Origin: Oscillospiraceae bacterium
GTDB lineage: Bacteria > Bacillota > Clostridia > Oscillospirales > CAG-272
NCBI GenBank assembly: GCA_015063795.1
Contig: SVTL01000002.1
Coordinates: forward strand, 161,004-225,003
DNA length: 64,000 nt
Direction: 5' to 3'
The translations under genes and the position numbers were made by a program. The notes under the pieces were generated by a model. That model was not told where the DNA came from, did no database searches, and worked only from the letters and a program-made list of their open reading frames with translations. Every line of letters starts with the position of its first letter. The stretch's first letter is position 1. Below, in pieces: positions 36,268 to 45,072 of the stretch.

Positions 36268-37692
36268 TCAAAAAGCGGAGGATCCGCTCTTTGCCAAATG
36301 ATTGTCGATGGCGTTGGCAGCGATCTTGCCTGCGCCCATGGCGGAAATGACCGTAGCTGCACCGGTGACCGCATCGCCGCCGGCGTAAACAGCTTCGCGG
36401 GACGTCAGACCGTCCTCGTTAACGATGATGCCGCCATGCTTGTTGACGCTCAAGCCCTCGGTGGTATCCTTGATCAGGGGATTGGGGGAGGTGCCGATGG
36501 ACATGATGACGGTATCCACATCCAGCACAAACTCAGAACCCTCGATCGGAACGGGACGGCGCCGACCGTTGGCATCGGGCTCACCCAGCTCCATCCTTAA
36601 GCAGCGCATACCGGTCACAAAGCCGTTGCGAGGATCTCTCGGATCGTCCTTGTTTTCAAAGCCGAGGATCTCGGTGGGGTTGGTGAGCAGGCGGAAATCG
36701 ATGCCCTCCTCGATGGCATGCTCCACCTCCTCCGCACGGGCAGGAAGCTCCTCCATGGAACGGCGGTAGACGATATACACCTTTTCCGCTCCGAGACGGA
36801 GAGCGGTGCGCGCCGCATCCATAGCCACGTTGCCGCCGCCGACTACCGCGACCTTTCCGCCCTTCATAATGGGCGTTTCGGGCTGGCTGCGGTAAGCCTT
36901 CATCAGATTGCTTCGCGTGAGAAATTCGTTGGCGGAATAAACGCCCTTCAGCGATTCGCCGGGGATGCCCATGAAGTTGGGAAGGCCCGCGCCCGAACCG
37001 ATGAAGACCGCTTCAAAGCCCATATCAAACAGCTCATCAATCGTCAGTGTTTTGCCGATGACCACGTTTGTTTCAATGGTCACGCCGAGCGCCTTCAGCG
37101 TTTCCACCTCCTTGGCCACAATGGCCTTGGGCAGACGGAATTCGGGAATGCCGTACACCAGAACGCCACCTGCGGTATGAAGCGCCTCAAACACGGTGAC
37201 TTGATAGCCCTTTTTGGCCAGATCGCCCGCGCAGGTCAGTCCCGAGGGACCGGAGCCCACCACAGCGACCTTGTGCCCGTTGGAGGGAGGAGGCGTGGGC
37301 TGCTCGCTGACGTTTTGATTGTGCCAGTCGGCGGCAAAACGCTCCAGACGTCCGATGCCCACCGGCTCAAACTTGATGCCGAGCGTGCATTTGCTTTCGC
37401 ATTGTGTTTCCTGAGGACAAACACGTCCGCAAACAGCAGGCAGGGAAGAGGTCTTGACGATCTCCTGATAAGCGCCCTCAAAATCGCCTTGCTTGATGAG
37501 GGTAATGAAGTCGGGAATGTTGATGTTGACCGGGCATCCGGCCACGCAGGGGCGGTTTTTGCAGTTGATGCAGCGGGTTGCCTCAGCCACCGCCATCTCG
37601 GGTGTATAGCCCAGCGCCACCTCGTCAAAATTGTGTGCGCGTGCCTCGGCAGGCTGGGCGGGCATGTCATGCTTTTTCGGTTGAATTGCCAT
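36268..37692 (-). CDS. nfnB: NfnB / GltD-like NADPH-binding flavoprotein
   Basis: This 474-residue protein is of the glutamate synthase small-subunit (GltD) family. It has an N-terminal iron-sulfur region (CINCKNRPCVAGCPV and CGRVCPQETQCESKC). It also has two dinucleotide-binding folds (VGSGPSGLTCAGDLA and VGGGNVAMDAART) and the C-terminal YAGGDAVTGAATVISAMGAG segment. Alone it could be called a homotetrameric glutamate synthase, but the adjacent NfnA-like gene makes it the NADPH/FAD subunit of NfnAB. This is the NADH-dependent reduced ferredoxin:NADP oxidoreductase that balances electron pools by flavin-based bifurcation in anaerobes. It lies 14 nt downstream of nfnA. Confidence 0.88.
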   Translation of the reverse strand: MAIQPKKHDMPAQPAEARAHNFDEVALGYTPEMAVAEATRCINCKNRPCVAGCPVNINIPDFITLIKQGDFEGAYQEIVKTSSLPAVCGRVCPQETQCESKCTLGIKFEPVGIGRLERFAADWHNQNVSEQPTPPPSNGHKVAVVGSGPSGLTCAGDLAKKGYQVTVFEALHTAGGVLVYGIPEFRLPKAIVAKEVETLKALGVTIETNVVIGKTLTIDELFDMGFEAVFIGSGAGLPNFMGIPGESLKGVYSANEFLTRSNLMKAYRSQPETPIMKGGKVAVVGGGNVAMDAARTALRLGAEKVYIVYRRSMEELPARAEEVEHAIEEGIDFRLLTNPTEILGFENKDDPRDPRNGFVTGMRCLRMELGEPDANGRRRPVPIEGSEFVLDVDTVIMSIGTSPNPLIKDTTEGLSVNKHGGIIVNEDGLTSREAVYAGGDAVTGAATVISAMGAGKIAANAIDNHLAKSGSSAF

Positions 37693-37706
37693 TGATCTTA
37701 CCTCTC

Positions 37707-38555
37707 TTACTTTTGCTTGAACAGGTTGCAGGTCGCTTCGTAGGCATGCCGTTCGTGCTCGGCGTACATGCGTCCGCGGGACATGGCCTCGTCAAAATCC
37801 ACCTCGTAGCCGTTGAAGTCGGGACCGTCCACACAAGCGAATTTGGTCACCTTCCTGCCATCCTGTGTCAGCGTCAGACGGCAGCCGCCGCACATTCCCG
37901 TGCCGTCGATCATGATCGGATTCATGGAAACGGTGACGGGAATGTCAAAAGGACGCGCGGTCTGAACAACAAACTTCATCATGATCAGCGGACCGATGGC
38001 GATGATCGCATCGAAGCGTTCGCCACTCTCCAGCATCTCCTTCAGCGGCAGCGTGACGTTGCCGTGCCGTCCGTAGGAGCCGTCGTCGGTCATGATGTGC
38101 AGACGGTCGGAGCAGGCGGTAAACTCTTCCTCCAGAATCACCAGATCGCGGTTGCGGAAGCCGATCACGCTTGTCACATCGGCTCCCAGGCGGTGGAGCT
38201 CCTCGGCGATGGGCATGGCGATCGCACAGCCGACACCGCCGCCCACAATGCAGACCTTCTTCAGTCCGTCCAGATGAGAGGCAACGCCGAGCGGACCGAC
38301 GAAATCCTGAAGAAAATCGCCTTCCATTTTGTGATTGAGCCGCTCGGTAGTCGAGCCGACGATCTGGAATATGATCTTGACCGTTCCTTCACTCGGGCTG
38401 CATCCCGCAACGGTCAGAGGGATACGTTCGCTTTCCTCGTCTACGCGGAGGATGATAAACTGCCCCGGCTTGGCCTTCCTTGCCACGAGCGGCGCTTCGA
38501 TCTCCAGCTGGGTGACAGTCGGATTGAGAACCTTTCTTCTTATGACCTTATACAT
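37707..38555 (-). CDS. nfnA: NfnA-like ferredoxin-NADP reductase subunit
   Basis: This 282-residue FAD/NAD-binding protein belongs to the dihydroorotate dehydrogenase electron-transfer (PyrK/SudB/NfnA) family. FAD binding is seen in ERIPLTVAG and VGPLG, NAD binding in VCIVGGGVGCAIAMPIAEEL, and a C-terminal [2Fe-2S] site in GMCGGCRLTL...FACVDGPDF. It pairs with NfnB to transfer electrons between NADH, ferredoxin and NADP. The alternative, a PyrK-type subunit, is unlikely because no pyr genes are near and GltD-type nfnB follows directly. Confidence 0.9.
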   Translation of the reverse strand: MYKVIRRKVLNPTVTQLEIEAPLVARKAKPGQFIILRVDEESERIPLTVAGCSPSEGTVKIIFQIVGSTTERLNHKMEGDFLQDFVGPLGVASHLDGLKKVCIVGGGVGCAIAMPIAEELHRLGADVTSVIGFRNRDLVILEEEFTACSDRLHIMTDDGSYGRHGNVTLPLKEMLESGERFDAIIAIGPLIMMKFVVQTARPFDIPVTVSMNPIMIDGTGMCGGCRLTLTQDGRKVTKFACVDGPDFNGYEVDFDEAMSRGRMYAEHERHAYEATCNLFKQK

Positions 38556-38966
38556 ATAGGCTTTCTCCTTGCATGATAATCGCAGTTGTTCAACGGTGCG
38601 GTCTGATGTGTGGTTTTCGAAAATAATGAATAATTATACATATCAAGTGACCGCAAGGTGTTTTCTATTATTATGCCAAAAACAAAGGCTTTTGTCAACA
38701 GGAAAAGCTGGAAAAACCTTGAAAAACAGGGAGAAAATTCAATGTTGCCAAGGCCGTATTTTTGATACAGAAAAGAGAAAAGACGATCAAAAAACAGAAA
38801 GAAAAACAAAATAAAACTGCAAAATCGAGAAAAATAGGCATATAATGTAAAAATATACAACAAAACGCCGGAAAAAGCCCCCTCCGAAAAGGAAGAAAAT
38901 ATGGGTTCTAAAACACAAAAAAGAGGCACCCGCGCCGATCAAACGGACGGATGCCCTTGTATTTTT
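38556..38966. other. Intergenic region between nfnAB and the amino-acid ABC operon
   Basis: This is a non-coding, A+T-rich stretch of about 410 bp. On the minus strand it holds a TATAAT (38638-38633) about 78 bp before the nfnA start, without a convincing -35 box. At the far end it holds the ABC operon terminator. I see no RNA gene or conserved peptide in the rest, which is dominated by A-rich repeats on the plus strand. Confidence 0.6.
38916..38957 (-). terminator. Terminator of the amino-acid ABC operon
   Basis: Read on the minus strand, AGGGCATCCG (38956-38947) pairs with CGGGTGCCT (38931-38923) with one G-T pair. CTTTTTT follows, just downstream of the ATP-binding gene stop. Confidence 0.8.
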
Positions 38967-39707
38967 TTACAGAACCTTGCCGAGAAAGTCGCGCAGACGG
39001 GGACTCTTCGGCGAGGAGAAGATCACCTCGGGAGGACCTTCCTCCACGATCACGCCGCCGTCCATAAACAACACACGGTCGGCAACCTCACGGGCAAAGC
39101 CCATCTCGTGCGTGACAACGGCCATGGTGATGCCCGAATCGGCCAGATCCTTGATTACCGACAGCACCTCGCCGACCATTTCGGGGTCAAGTGCGGAGGT
39201 CGGCTCATCGAAGAGCATCACATCCGGTTCCATGCAGAGCGCACGGACGATGGCAACGCGCTGCTTCTGTCCGCCCGAAAGCTGGGAGGGATAGGAGTCG
39301 GCGCGGTCGGCAAGACCAACCTTTGTGAGAAGCTTCATGGCCCGTTCCTCGGCATCTGCCTTGGAGAGCTTCAGCAGCTTGATGGGCGCGATGGTCATGT
39401 TTTTGAGGATGGTCATATGGGGGAAGAGATTGAAATGCTGGAACACCATGCCCATTTTGCGGCGATGCAGATTGATGTTCACCGAAGGCGCGGTGATGTC
39501 TACGCCGTCGAGATAGATGCGTCCGCCTGTGGGCTCCTCCAACAGGTTGAGAGTGCGGAGAAAGGTGGATTTGCCCGAGCCGGACGGGCCGATGATGACA
39601 ACGACCTCGCCCTTTTTGATCTCGGCATCGATGCCCTTGAGAACGTTCACGCTTCCGAAGGACTTACAAAGCCCCTCCACGCGGATCAGCGTTTTATCAG
39701 TGATCAC
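38967..39707 (-). CDS. glnQ: Polar amino acid ABC transporter ATP-binding protein
   Basis: This 246-residue ABC ATPase of the GlnQ/ArtP family energises uptake of a polar amino acid at the inner face of the membrane. Walker A is GPSGSGKST, the signature is [15 protein letters not shown], and Walker B is [15 protein letters not shown]. The H-loop region reads AVVTHEM. The start overlaps the end of the permease gene by 11 nt. It is the last gene of a binding protein-permease-ATPase operon. Confidence 0.95.
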   Translation of the reverse strand: MITDKTLIRVEGLCKSFGSVNVLKGIDAEIKKGEVVVIIGPSGSGKSTFLRTLNLLEEPTGGRIYLDGVDITAPSVNINLHRRKMGMVFQHFNLFPHMTILKNMTIAPIKLLKLSKADAEERAMKLLTKVGLADRADSYPSQLSGGQKQRVAIVRALCMEPDVMLFDEPTSALDPEMVGEVLSVIKDLADSGITMAVVTHEMGFAREVADRVLFMDGGVIVEEGPPEVIFSSPKSPRLRDFLGKVL

Positions 39708-40578
39708 TGTTGCGAAGCCTCCTTTCCAGCTTGCCCACCAGCCAGGTGAGGATCATGACCATGACCAGATAGATCAGAGCCACGGCGATCAGAGGCATGA
39801 AGGGCGAAAAGGTGTTGCCGCGGATGATATCACCCGCACGTGTCAGGTCGGTCATGGCCACATAGCCCGAAACCGACGTCTCCTTCAGCAGGACGATAAA
39901 TTCGTTTGCCAGCGTGGGCAGGACGTTTTTAAAAGCCTGGGGGATGACGATGAAGCACATCGTTTGTATGTAGTTGAAGCCGAGAGAGCGACCCGCTTCG
40001 ATCTGTCCCTTATCGATGGACATGATGCCGCCGCGGAAGATCTCTGCCACATAAGCGCCCGAGTTGATGCCAAACGCCAGCACGCAGGTGAGAAGCTTGT
40101 TGGTGGAGGAGGCGAAGATGACAAAGTACATGATCATCAGCTGAACGACAACCGGTGTTCCGCGGATGACGGTGAGATAGACCTTGCAGATGCCGTTGAA
40201 GATCTTCATCAGAACCCGTCCGACACCGCGCATTTTCTGAATGTTGGTGTCATGCGTGGAGCGGATGAGAGCGATGACAATGCCGATGGCAATGCCCAAA
40301 ACAACGGCAAGCGCCGTGATCTTCAGCGTGAGCAGAAGACCGTCCAGCAGCATTTTCCATCGGTTTCCCGTGATGAAGTTGAGAATGAACTGATCCTTCA
40401 GCGATTGGAAAAAAGCCTCAATGGCAGACGGTTCTTCGTCAACGGCGTCTTCCGCCGCTTCACCGGTGGTGACAGCTTCATCCGCTGCCGGTTCAACCGC
40501 GTTTCCCTCAGCGAGGACGGGAAGAGCGCAGCAGAGCAGCGTGATCAGAACAAGAAAACAAGCGAGAATTCTTTTCAT
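39697..40578 (-). CDS. glnP: Polar amino acid ABC transporter permease with signal-like N-terminal extension
   Basis: This 293-residue permease belongs to the HisM/GlnP family. The permease domain covers about residues 75-293, with the EAA motif in [20 protein letters not shown]. Before it lies a signal-peptide-like start ([20 protein letters not shown], then VLAE) and an acidic linker (about 24-55, rich in Glu, Asp and Ala). Typical permeases of this type start directly at the first membrane helix, so the extension is unusual. It may be cleaved or act as an extra membrane anchor with an external acidic segment. Confidence 0.9.
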   Translation of the reverse strand: MKRILACFLVLITLLCCALPVLAEGNAVEPAADEAVTTGEAAEDAVDEEPSAIEAFFQSLKDQFILNFITGNRWKMLLDGLLLTLKITALAVVLGIAIGIVIALIRSTHDTNIQKMRGVGRVLMKIFNGICKVYLTVIRGTPVVVQLMIMYFVIFASSTNKLLTCVLAFGINSGAYVAEIFRGGIMSIDKGQIEAGRSLGFNYIQTMCFIVIPQAFKNVLPTLANEFIVLLKETSVSGYVAMTDLTRAGDIIRGNTFSPFMPLIAVALIYLVMVMILTWLVGKLERRLRNSDH

Positions 40579-40611
40579 GATGGTATCCTTTACAAAAGCG
40601 GTAGAAGGGAA

Positions 40612-40655
40612 GTGAAAGAAAAGGATGGGGGTGAAGCACGGTCGGCAACACCCCC
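40612..40655 (-). terminator. Intercistronic hairpin between binding protein and permease genes
   Basis: On the minus strand, GGGGGTG (40655-40649) pairs with CACCCCC (40633-40627), followed by ATCCTTTTC. It is placed to reduce transcription of the permease and ATPase relative to the binding protein, as is common in ABC uptake operons, or to protect the upstream mRNA. Confidence 0.6.
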
Positions 40656-40674
40656 GGAAGATTCGGAATATAGC

Positions 40675-41472
40675 TTAAGCGGCAGCCTCGTCGGATTCGG
40701 CGGGGATGTACTTATCCACGATCTCCTGAAGCTTACCATCGGCGATCAGCTCCTTCAGCGCGCCGTTGACCTTCTCGAGAAGCTCGGTGTTTTCCTTGGA
40801 AAGGCAGATGGCATAATCCTCATTGGCATACTCGGTGTCGAGGATCTTAAGGCCGGCATTGGCCTTCACGAAGCTCTTGGCAGGCTCGTTGTCGATCAGA
40901 ACGCAGTCGATCTGGCCGTTGTTGAGAGCGAGAACAGCGTCAGCGCCGCTCTTGAACTGCTCAACGGTGCAGGTGGTCTTGCCGTCATCGATGTCGGTGG
41001 AGAAGTAGATATCACCGGTGGTGGACAGCTGAACGCCAACCTTGTAGGTTGCGCCGGTGGCATACAGATCGTCAACGGTGGTGATGGGGGAGCCTTCCTT
41101 GACGATGATAACCTGAACGCCCTTTGCATAAGAATCGGTGAAGTTGACCGATTCCAGACGCTCCTCGCTGACGGTCAGACCGGCCATGCCGATGTCATAC
41201 TTGCCGGAAGCAACGGAGGTGACGATGGAGTTGAAATCCATGTTTTCGACCTGCAGGGTCATGCCAAGCTTTTCGGCGATGAGACCGGCAACCTCGATGT
41301 CGATGCCGGCATAGTTGCCCTCTTCGTCAACAAACTCATAGGGCGGGAAGTCGGCGCTGGTGGCCAGGGTGAGAACGTTCTTGTCGCCGTTGTCGGCGTT
41401 GTTGCAGCCGATGCAGACAAGCAGCATCAGAAGCGCAAGGGAACAAGCGAGAATCTTTTTGATGTTTTTCAT
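40675..41472 (-). CDS. glnH: Amino-acid-binding lipoprotein of ABC transporter
   Basis: This 265-residue solute-binding protein of family 3 captures a polar amino acid outside the membrane for the adjoining permease. The N-terminus is a lipoprotein signal peptide with the lipobox VCIGC, so the Cys is expected to be lipidated and then cleaved by LspA. The family pattern DFPPYEFVDEEGNYAGIDIE and the C-terminal KLQEIVDKYIP are present. I chose ATG 41472 because AGAGGA lies 7 nt upstream. An in-frame ATG at 41478 abuts the ribosome site. Confidence 0.93.
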   Translation of the reverse strand: MKNIKKILACSLALLMLLVCIGCNNADNGDKNVLTLATSADFPPYEFVDEEGNYAGIDIEVAGLIAEKLGMTLQVENMDFNSIVTSVASGKYDIGMAGLTVSEERLESVNFTDSYAKGVQVIIVKEGSPITTVDDLYATGATYKVGVQLSTTGDIYFSTDIDDGKTTCTVEQFKSGADAVLALNNGQIDCVLIDNEPAKSFVKANAGLKILDTEYANEDYAICLSKENTELLEKVNGALKELIADGKLQEIVDKYIPAESDEAAA

Positions 41473-41516
41473 GGTCATTTCCTCTGTTTATTATAAAATT
41501 TTGGGTTGCTGTTCCT

Positions 41517-41545
41517 ATTATACCCCCTTTTGTTCATAAAGTCAA
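41517..41545 (-). promoter_or_regulatory. Promoter of the amino-acid ABC operon
   Basis: On the minus strand, TTGACT (41545-41540) and TATAAT (41522-41517) are separated by 17 bp, 45 bp upstream of the binding-protein start. Confidence 0.82.
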
Positions 41546-41606
41546 CCATATTTCGAACAAATTATGCAACATCATCACATTCGCGTGCGTTTTTAAGAAA
41601 AAACTC

Positions 41607-41635
41607 TTGCAGAGACGGCCTGTGTATGGTAAAAT
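41607..41635 (+). promoter_or_regulatory. Promoter of the esterase gene
   Basis: TTGCAG (41607-41612) and TAAAAT (41630-41635) have a 17-bp spacer, 45 bp before the start codon. Confidence 0.7.
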
Positions 41636-41680
41636 AACGGTAAGGAAATCTCATCGATCAACATCAAGCGGAGGCTGTTT

Positions 41681-42508
41681 ATGAAGCATTACGATCTGCA
41701 TCTGAAGGAATATTACCCCATTCTCGGCGAGGAGGGCTGCGATCCCACCGTCGAGGTCTACCTGCCCACCAAGCACCGTGACGGCGATCAGCCCGATCCC
41801 ATCCGTCCCTGCCTGCTCATCTGCCCCGGTGGGTCATACGCCATGTGCAGCCGCCGCGAGTCTGAGCCCATCGCTCTTTCCTTTACGGCGGAGGGCATGA
41901 ATGTGTTTGTTCTGACCTATTCGCCCGCTCCTCACCGTTTTCCCACGCAGCTGCGGGAGGTGGCGGCTTCTCTTGAGCTGATCTATGCTCATGCGGAGGA
42001 GTGGAACTGCGATGTCAGCCGCATTGCCATCATGGGCTTTTCCGCTGGCGGACATCTGGCCGCCCATTATTCCACCTCTTTCGATTGTGCCGAGGTGCGG
42101 GAGGTCTTCCCGGACAGCAAGGCGGTCAAGGCTTCTTTGCTGGCATATCCGGTCATCACCGCCGATCCGTCCAAGCGCCATACGGGAAGCTTTGTGAATC
42201 TTCTGGGGCATGAGCCGAACGAGGAGGAGATCGAGCGCTTCTCCTGCGATAAGCTGGTGAGCGAAAAAACGCCCCCCACGTTCCTGTGGCACACAGCTGC
42301 CGATGAGCTTGTCCCCGTGGCCAACAGTCTGTTGTATGCCTCGGCTTTGGCTCGCTACGGCACCCCCTTCGAGCTTCACATCTATCCCTTCGGCGGACAT
42401 GGATTGGCCACTGTTGACTGGCAGACCTGTCCCGATCTCAATCCGCTCTATGCCCGCGGCCATGGCTGGATGGACGAGGCGAAGAAGTGGCTGAAGGATA
42501 TTTTATAA
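41681..42508 (+). CDS. Alpha/beta hydrolase, acetyl-esterase-like
   Basis: This 275-residue alpha/beta hydrolase resembles BD-FAE and acetyl xylan esterase-like enzymes. The oxyanion segment is LLICPGGSYAMCSRRESEP. The nucleophile elbow GFSAGG contains the catalytic Ser (near residue 116). Further family features are WHTAADELVPVANS with the acidic residue and FGGHGLAT with the His. No signal peptide is present, so it acts in the cytoplasm. It probably removes acetyl or other acyl groups from small glycosides or polysaccharide fragments; the substrate is not known. GGAGG lies upstream of the ATG. Confidence 0.85.
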   Translation: MKHYDLHLKEYYPILGEEGCDPTVEVYLPTKHRDGDQPDPIRPCLLICPGGSYAMCSRRESEPIALSFTAEGMNVFVLTYSPAPHRFPTQLREVAASLELIYAHAEEWNCDVSRIAIMGFSAGGHLAAHYSTSFDCAEVREVFPDSKAVKASLLAYPVITADPSKRHTGSFVNLLGHEPNEEEIERFSCDKLVSEKTPPTFLWHTAADELVPVANSLLYASALARYGTPFELHIYPFGGHGLATVDWQTCPDLNPLYARGHGWMDEAKKWLKDIL

Positions 42509-42567
42509 ACGGGAAAAATCGGATCGGCACAGCGGAATTAACTGATATCGATTGAAGGAGGATCAAC

Positions 42568-42822
42568 ATGCATATGTTGTCTTACATCGTTTCGGCTTTG
42601 TATTTTCTCATCCCCGCAGCAGCTCTGGCGTTTTTCATTGTCAGTCTGATCCTGTTTCTGACGGCGAAGGGAAAAAACAAGCGTTTTCCCGGCACCTATT
42701 CGCCCGAGCAGATGAAGGGAAGAAAGATCTGCCTCATCGTCTCCTCGGTCATCTTCGGCATCTTGGCGGCGGTGGTGATCGGCTTTGTCTGCCTGTTGAT
42801 GATGGCGGTTGCTTTTATGTGA
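42568..42822 (+). CDS. Small membrane protein of unknown function
   Basis: This 84-residue protein has two membrane helices (IVSALYFLIPAAALAFFIVS and KICLIVSSVIFGILAAVVIG) joined by a basic loop. I do not recognise a family. It has the strong ribosome site GGAGGA before ATG and is followed by two further genes at very short spacing, forming a cluster with a PstS-like protein. A structural or accessory membrane role is possible, but nothing more can be said. Confidence 0.7.
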   Translation: MHMLSYIVSALYFLIPAAALAFFIVSLILFLTAKGKNKRFPGTYSPEQMKGRKICLIVSSVIFGILAAVVIGFVCLLMMAVAFM

Positions 42823-42829
42823 GGACAGT

Positions 42830-42970
42830 ATGAGCGATAAGACCTTTGTCCGCCTGCTGGCCGCGGTTCTGACTATTTGCGTGCTGGCAACGGCGGCGCA
42901 TTTTGTGTATGCCATCGATGCTTATCAGCATTGCTCCATCATCTATTTCATCGGGAAGGAGCTGTGGTGA
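42830..42970 (+). CDS. Very small membrane peptide (46 aa)
   Basis: The 46-codon frame encodes MSDKTFVRLLAAV, one membrane helix and an aromatic C-terminus ending FIGKELW. GAGGAC precedes the ATG by 4 nt. The gene sits 7 nt after the 84-residue membrane protein and 4 nt before the PstS-like gene, and the tight packing supports it as real. No family is recognised. Confidence 0.55.
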   Translation: MSDKTFVRLLAAVLTICVLATAAHFVYAIDAYQHCSIIYFIGKELW

Positions 42971-42974
42971 AGCG

Positions 42975-43970
42975 ATGAACAAAAGAAAAGCGCTCGGGCA
43001 GATTGCCATTCTGCTCGCCATCGTGCTGTTCTTTGCCGCCTTCAACGGCTGTATGGCCCTGCTGTTGACGTTGCGGCTGTCCAACAATTTCAGCGGAACG
43101 TCTCAATCCAAGCAGATCGACGTGGCCAAATTCCTGCCCCATGAGGAGACATCGGAGCTGGCGCGCATCGAAACCTCCTTCAAGCTGACCGAAGACCTGC
43201 CGATCTTAGACGGTGCGGCGGCGCTTGTGCCGGTGTATGCCGCTGTTGTGGACAATGTGTATCCGATCGGCTCGGTGAAATATGAGGGCGGGATTTTCTC
43301 CGATGACAATTACTACGGCGAAAACTTTGCTTCCGACAGCGCCATGCAGTACAACAACACCGTCCGCGGCTACAAGGCCATTGTCGATGGAACGACCGAT
43401 ATTCTCTTCTGCGCCGCACCCTCCGAGGAGCAAAAACTTTATGCGAAGGAACAGAATGTCGAGCTTGTTTATGTGCCGATCGGGCTGGAGGGATTTGTGT
43501 TTTTTGTCAACGAAAGCAATCCCATCGACAGCCTGACCACCGATCAGGTCCGCGATGTTTACGGCGGTGTGTACACCAACTGGAAGCAGCTGGGAGGAGC
43601 AAACCGTCCCATCAATCCCGTCACGCGTCTTGCCGGGAGCGGCAGCCAGTCGGCCATGGATTCGTTTATGAAGGGCAGGGAGATCGCGGCAAAATCCCCC
43701 CTTGCGCTGATAGGAGGCTCCATCGGCTTTTCCTTCCGCTATTATATGGACGGGTTGGTCGGAAACGACAGGGTGAAGATGCTGGCCTTGAACGGTGTGT
43801 ATCCCTCGGCGGAGAACATTCAAAACGGTACCTATCCCATCATTGCCCGCTTTTTCGCCATCTATCGCGCGGACAACGACAATCCCAACATCCCGCTTTT
43901 GATCGAGTGGCTTCTCTCCGAGGAGGGGCAGACGCTGATCGAGAAAAGCGGATATGTGCGCATACAATAG
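42975..43970 (+). CDS. PstS-like membrane-anchored substrate-binding protein
   Basis: This 331-residue protein of the PstS-like periplasmic-binding superfamily is held by one N-terminal hydrophobic segment (ALGQIAILLAIVLFFAAFNG). The segment RLAGSGSQSAMDSFM corresponds to the phosphate-binding SGSGTRxAF loop. LTTDQVRDVYGGVYTNWKQLGG and the C-terminal LIEWLLSEEGQTLIEKSGY are family features. The usual pstCAB genes are absent, so it may be a binding or sensing protein used with the small membrane proteins next to it. I chose ATG 42975 because upstream codons belong to the preceding small gene. Confidence 0.8.
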   Translation: MNKRKALGQIAILLAIVLFFAAFNGCMALLLTLRLSNNFSGTSQSKQIDVAKFLPHEETSELARIETSFKLTEDLPILDGAAALVPVYAAVVDNVYPIGSVKYEGGIFSDDNYYGENFASDSAMQYNNTVRGYKAIVDGTTDILFCAAPSEEQKLYAKEQNVELVYVPIGLEGFVFFVNESNPIDSLTTDQVRDVYGGVYTNWKQLGGANRPINPVTRLAGSGSQSAMDSFMKGREIAAKSPLALIGGSIGFSFRYYMDGLVGNDRVKMLALNGVYPSAENIQNGTYPIIARFFAIYRADNDNPNIPLLIEWLLSEEGQTLIEKSGYVRIQ

Positions 43971-44010
43971 ACATTGTTGCCGATAAAACCCATTCATTAT
44001 GAAAAAAGAA

Positions 44011-44040
44011 GGACGGAGAATTCGATCTCCGCCCTTTTTT
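44011..44040. terminator. Bidirectional terminator between the PstS-like and DUF11 genes
   Basis: CGGAGA (44014-44019) pairs with TCTCCG (44026-44031), with extra G-C pairs across a bulge, and TTTTTT follows at 44035-44040. On the minus strand CTTCTTTTTT follows, so it can end both convergent genes. Confidence 0.75.
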
Positions 44041-44058
44041 GATGAAACGCCGATGGCT

Positions 44059-44913
44059 TTAAACGGTGCCGGTGACGGTCAGAACGCTGACGCCGGGAGA
44101 CGTGGTCCAAACGCCGGTGACCGGATCCTGCGTGAAGGTAGCGGCAGGAACGGTGATCTGCCCGGGAATGGTTACAAATTCGCCCGTGGTCTCGTCGTAG
44201 GTGTACTGTACCCCCTCGCTCAGAGGCTGACCGTTGAGCGTGACGGCAATGTTTTCGAGAATGGGAGCAAAGGTGTCGGAAACGGTCAGATCATCGGTGG
44301 CGAGCGCTTCACGGCTGCCACTGTTCTGAATGACGAAGGTGTAGGTGATCTGCCCGTTTTCGCTGACGGTGGTGGGCGACAGGCTCTTGCTGATGGTCAG
44401 CAGAGGCTGGCTGAGAGCGCCGACCGTTTCGGTGACGGTGATGGGGGTGGACAGCGAATCACCCGAGATGACCGCCTCATTTGTGATGGTGCCGCCGGCG
44501 GCAGGAGGAGCGAAGCGGTTAACGGTTGCCTGATAGACCAGCGTTGCGTTGCCGCCTGCGGGGACGGTGATGCCGCTGATCACAAGCGGAGGACCGGCGG
44601 TGACGGCGGGTGTTGTCTGAAGCGCACCGTTCACGTAATAAAGAAGGGAGCCGTCCACATAGTCAAGGGGCGTCACGTTGGCGGTGTCGAGGGGGTAAGA
44701 GCCAAGAGAGTCGGTCACGGTCAGACCGGTGAAGGGCGCGGTCCCGGCATTGACAAGGCTGATCACATATGTGACGCTGTCGCCTATGGCATAGGTGTCA
44801 ACGACCGCCGTTTTGCTCGCCGACAGAACCTCCACGATCTCGCCCGTGGTGATGTTGGATGTGGTCACGGTGTTGTTGTAAGAAAGCGTTGCCTGGTTGG
44901 TGAATGTTGCCAT
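44059..44913 (-). CDS. DUF11 repeat protein without signal peptide
   Basis: This 284-residue protein is made of DUF11-type beta-sandwich repeats. The first (from about residue 30) reads LSASKTAVVDTYAIGDSVTY, then VNAGTAPFTGLTVTDSLG. The second (from about residue 170) reads LTISKSLSPTTVSENGQITY, then VIQNSGSREALATDDLTVSD. Such repeats usually occur in secreted or cell-surface proteins, but this one starts MATFTNQATLSYN directly with no signal peptide. In spore formers, similar signal-less proteins can be released from the mother cell onto spores; this is inference. I chose ATG 44913 because GGAGGT lies 6 nt upstream. Confidence 0.82.
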   Translation of the reverse strand: MATFTNQATLSYNNTVTTSNITTGEIVEVLSASKTAVVDTYAIGDSVTYVISLVNAGTAPFTGLTVTDSLGSYPLDTANVTPLDYVDGSLLYYVNGALQTTPAVTAGPPLVISGITVPAGGNATLVYQATVNRFAPPAAGGTITNEAVISGDSLSTPITVTETVGALSQPLLTISKSLSPTTVSENGQITYTFVIQNSGSREALATDDLTVSDTFAPILENIAVTLNGQPLSEGVQYTYDETTGEFVTIPGQITVPAATFTQDPVTGVWTTSPGVSVLTVTGTV

Positions 44914-45012
44914 TGGGTACCTCCATGTTGTTGATCTTAATGCGGATCTCCGTACACGGTCAGTATATGCGGACGGCCGATTGGATGTGACTGCAGCTTG
45001 TCGTGTTTTCTC

Positions 45013-45041
45013 TTGACGATAGAAGAAATTTATGGTATAAT
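45013..45041 (+). promoter_or_regulatory. Promoter of the 42-aa peptide operon
   Basis: TTGACG (45013-45018) and TATAAT (45036-45041) have a 17-bp spacer, about 30 bp upstream of the small peptide start. Confidence 0.82.
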
Positions 45042-45072
45042 GTTTGTGAAATAACAAAGCAGGAGGATGACT

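Noticed and set aside
39517..41496. Plus-strand open frame opposite the amino-acid ABC operon
   Set aside because: Antisense shadow. The three minus-strand transporter genes have clear motifs and a promoter.
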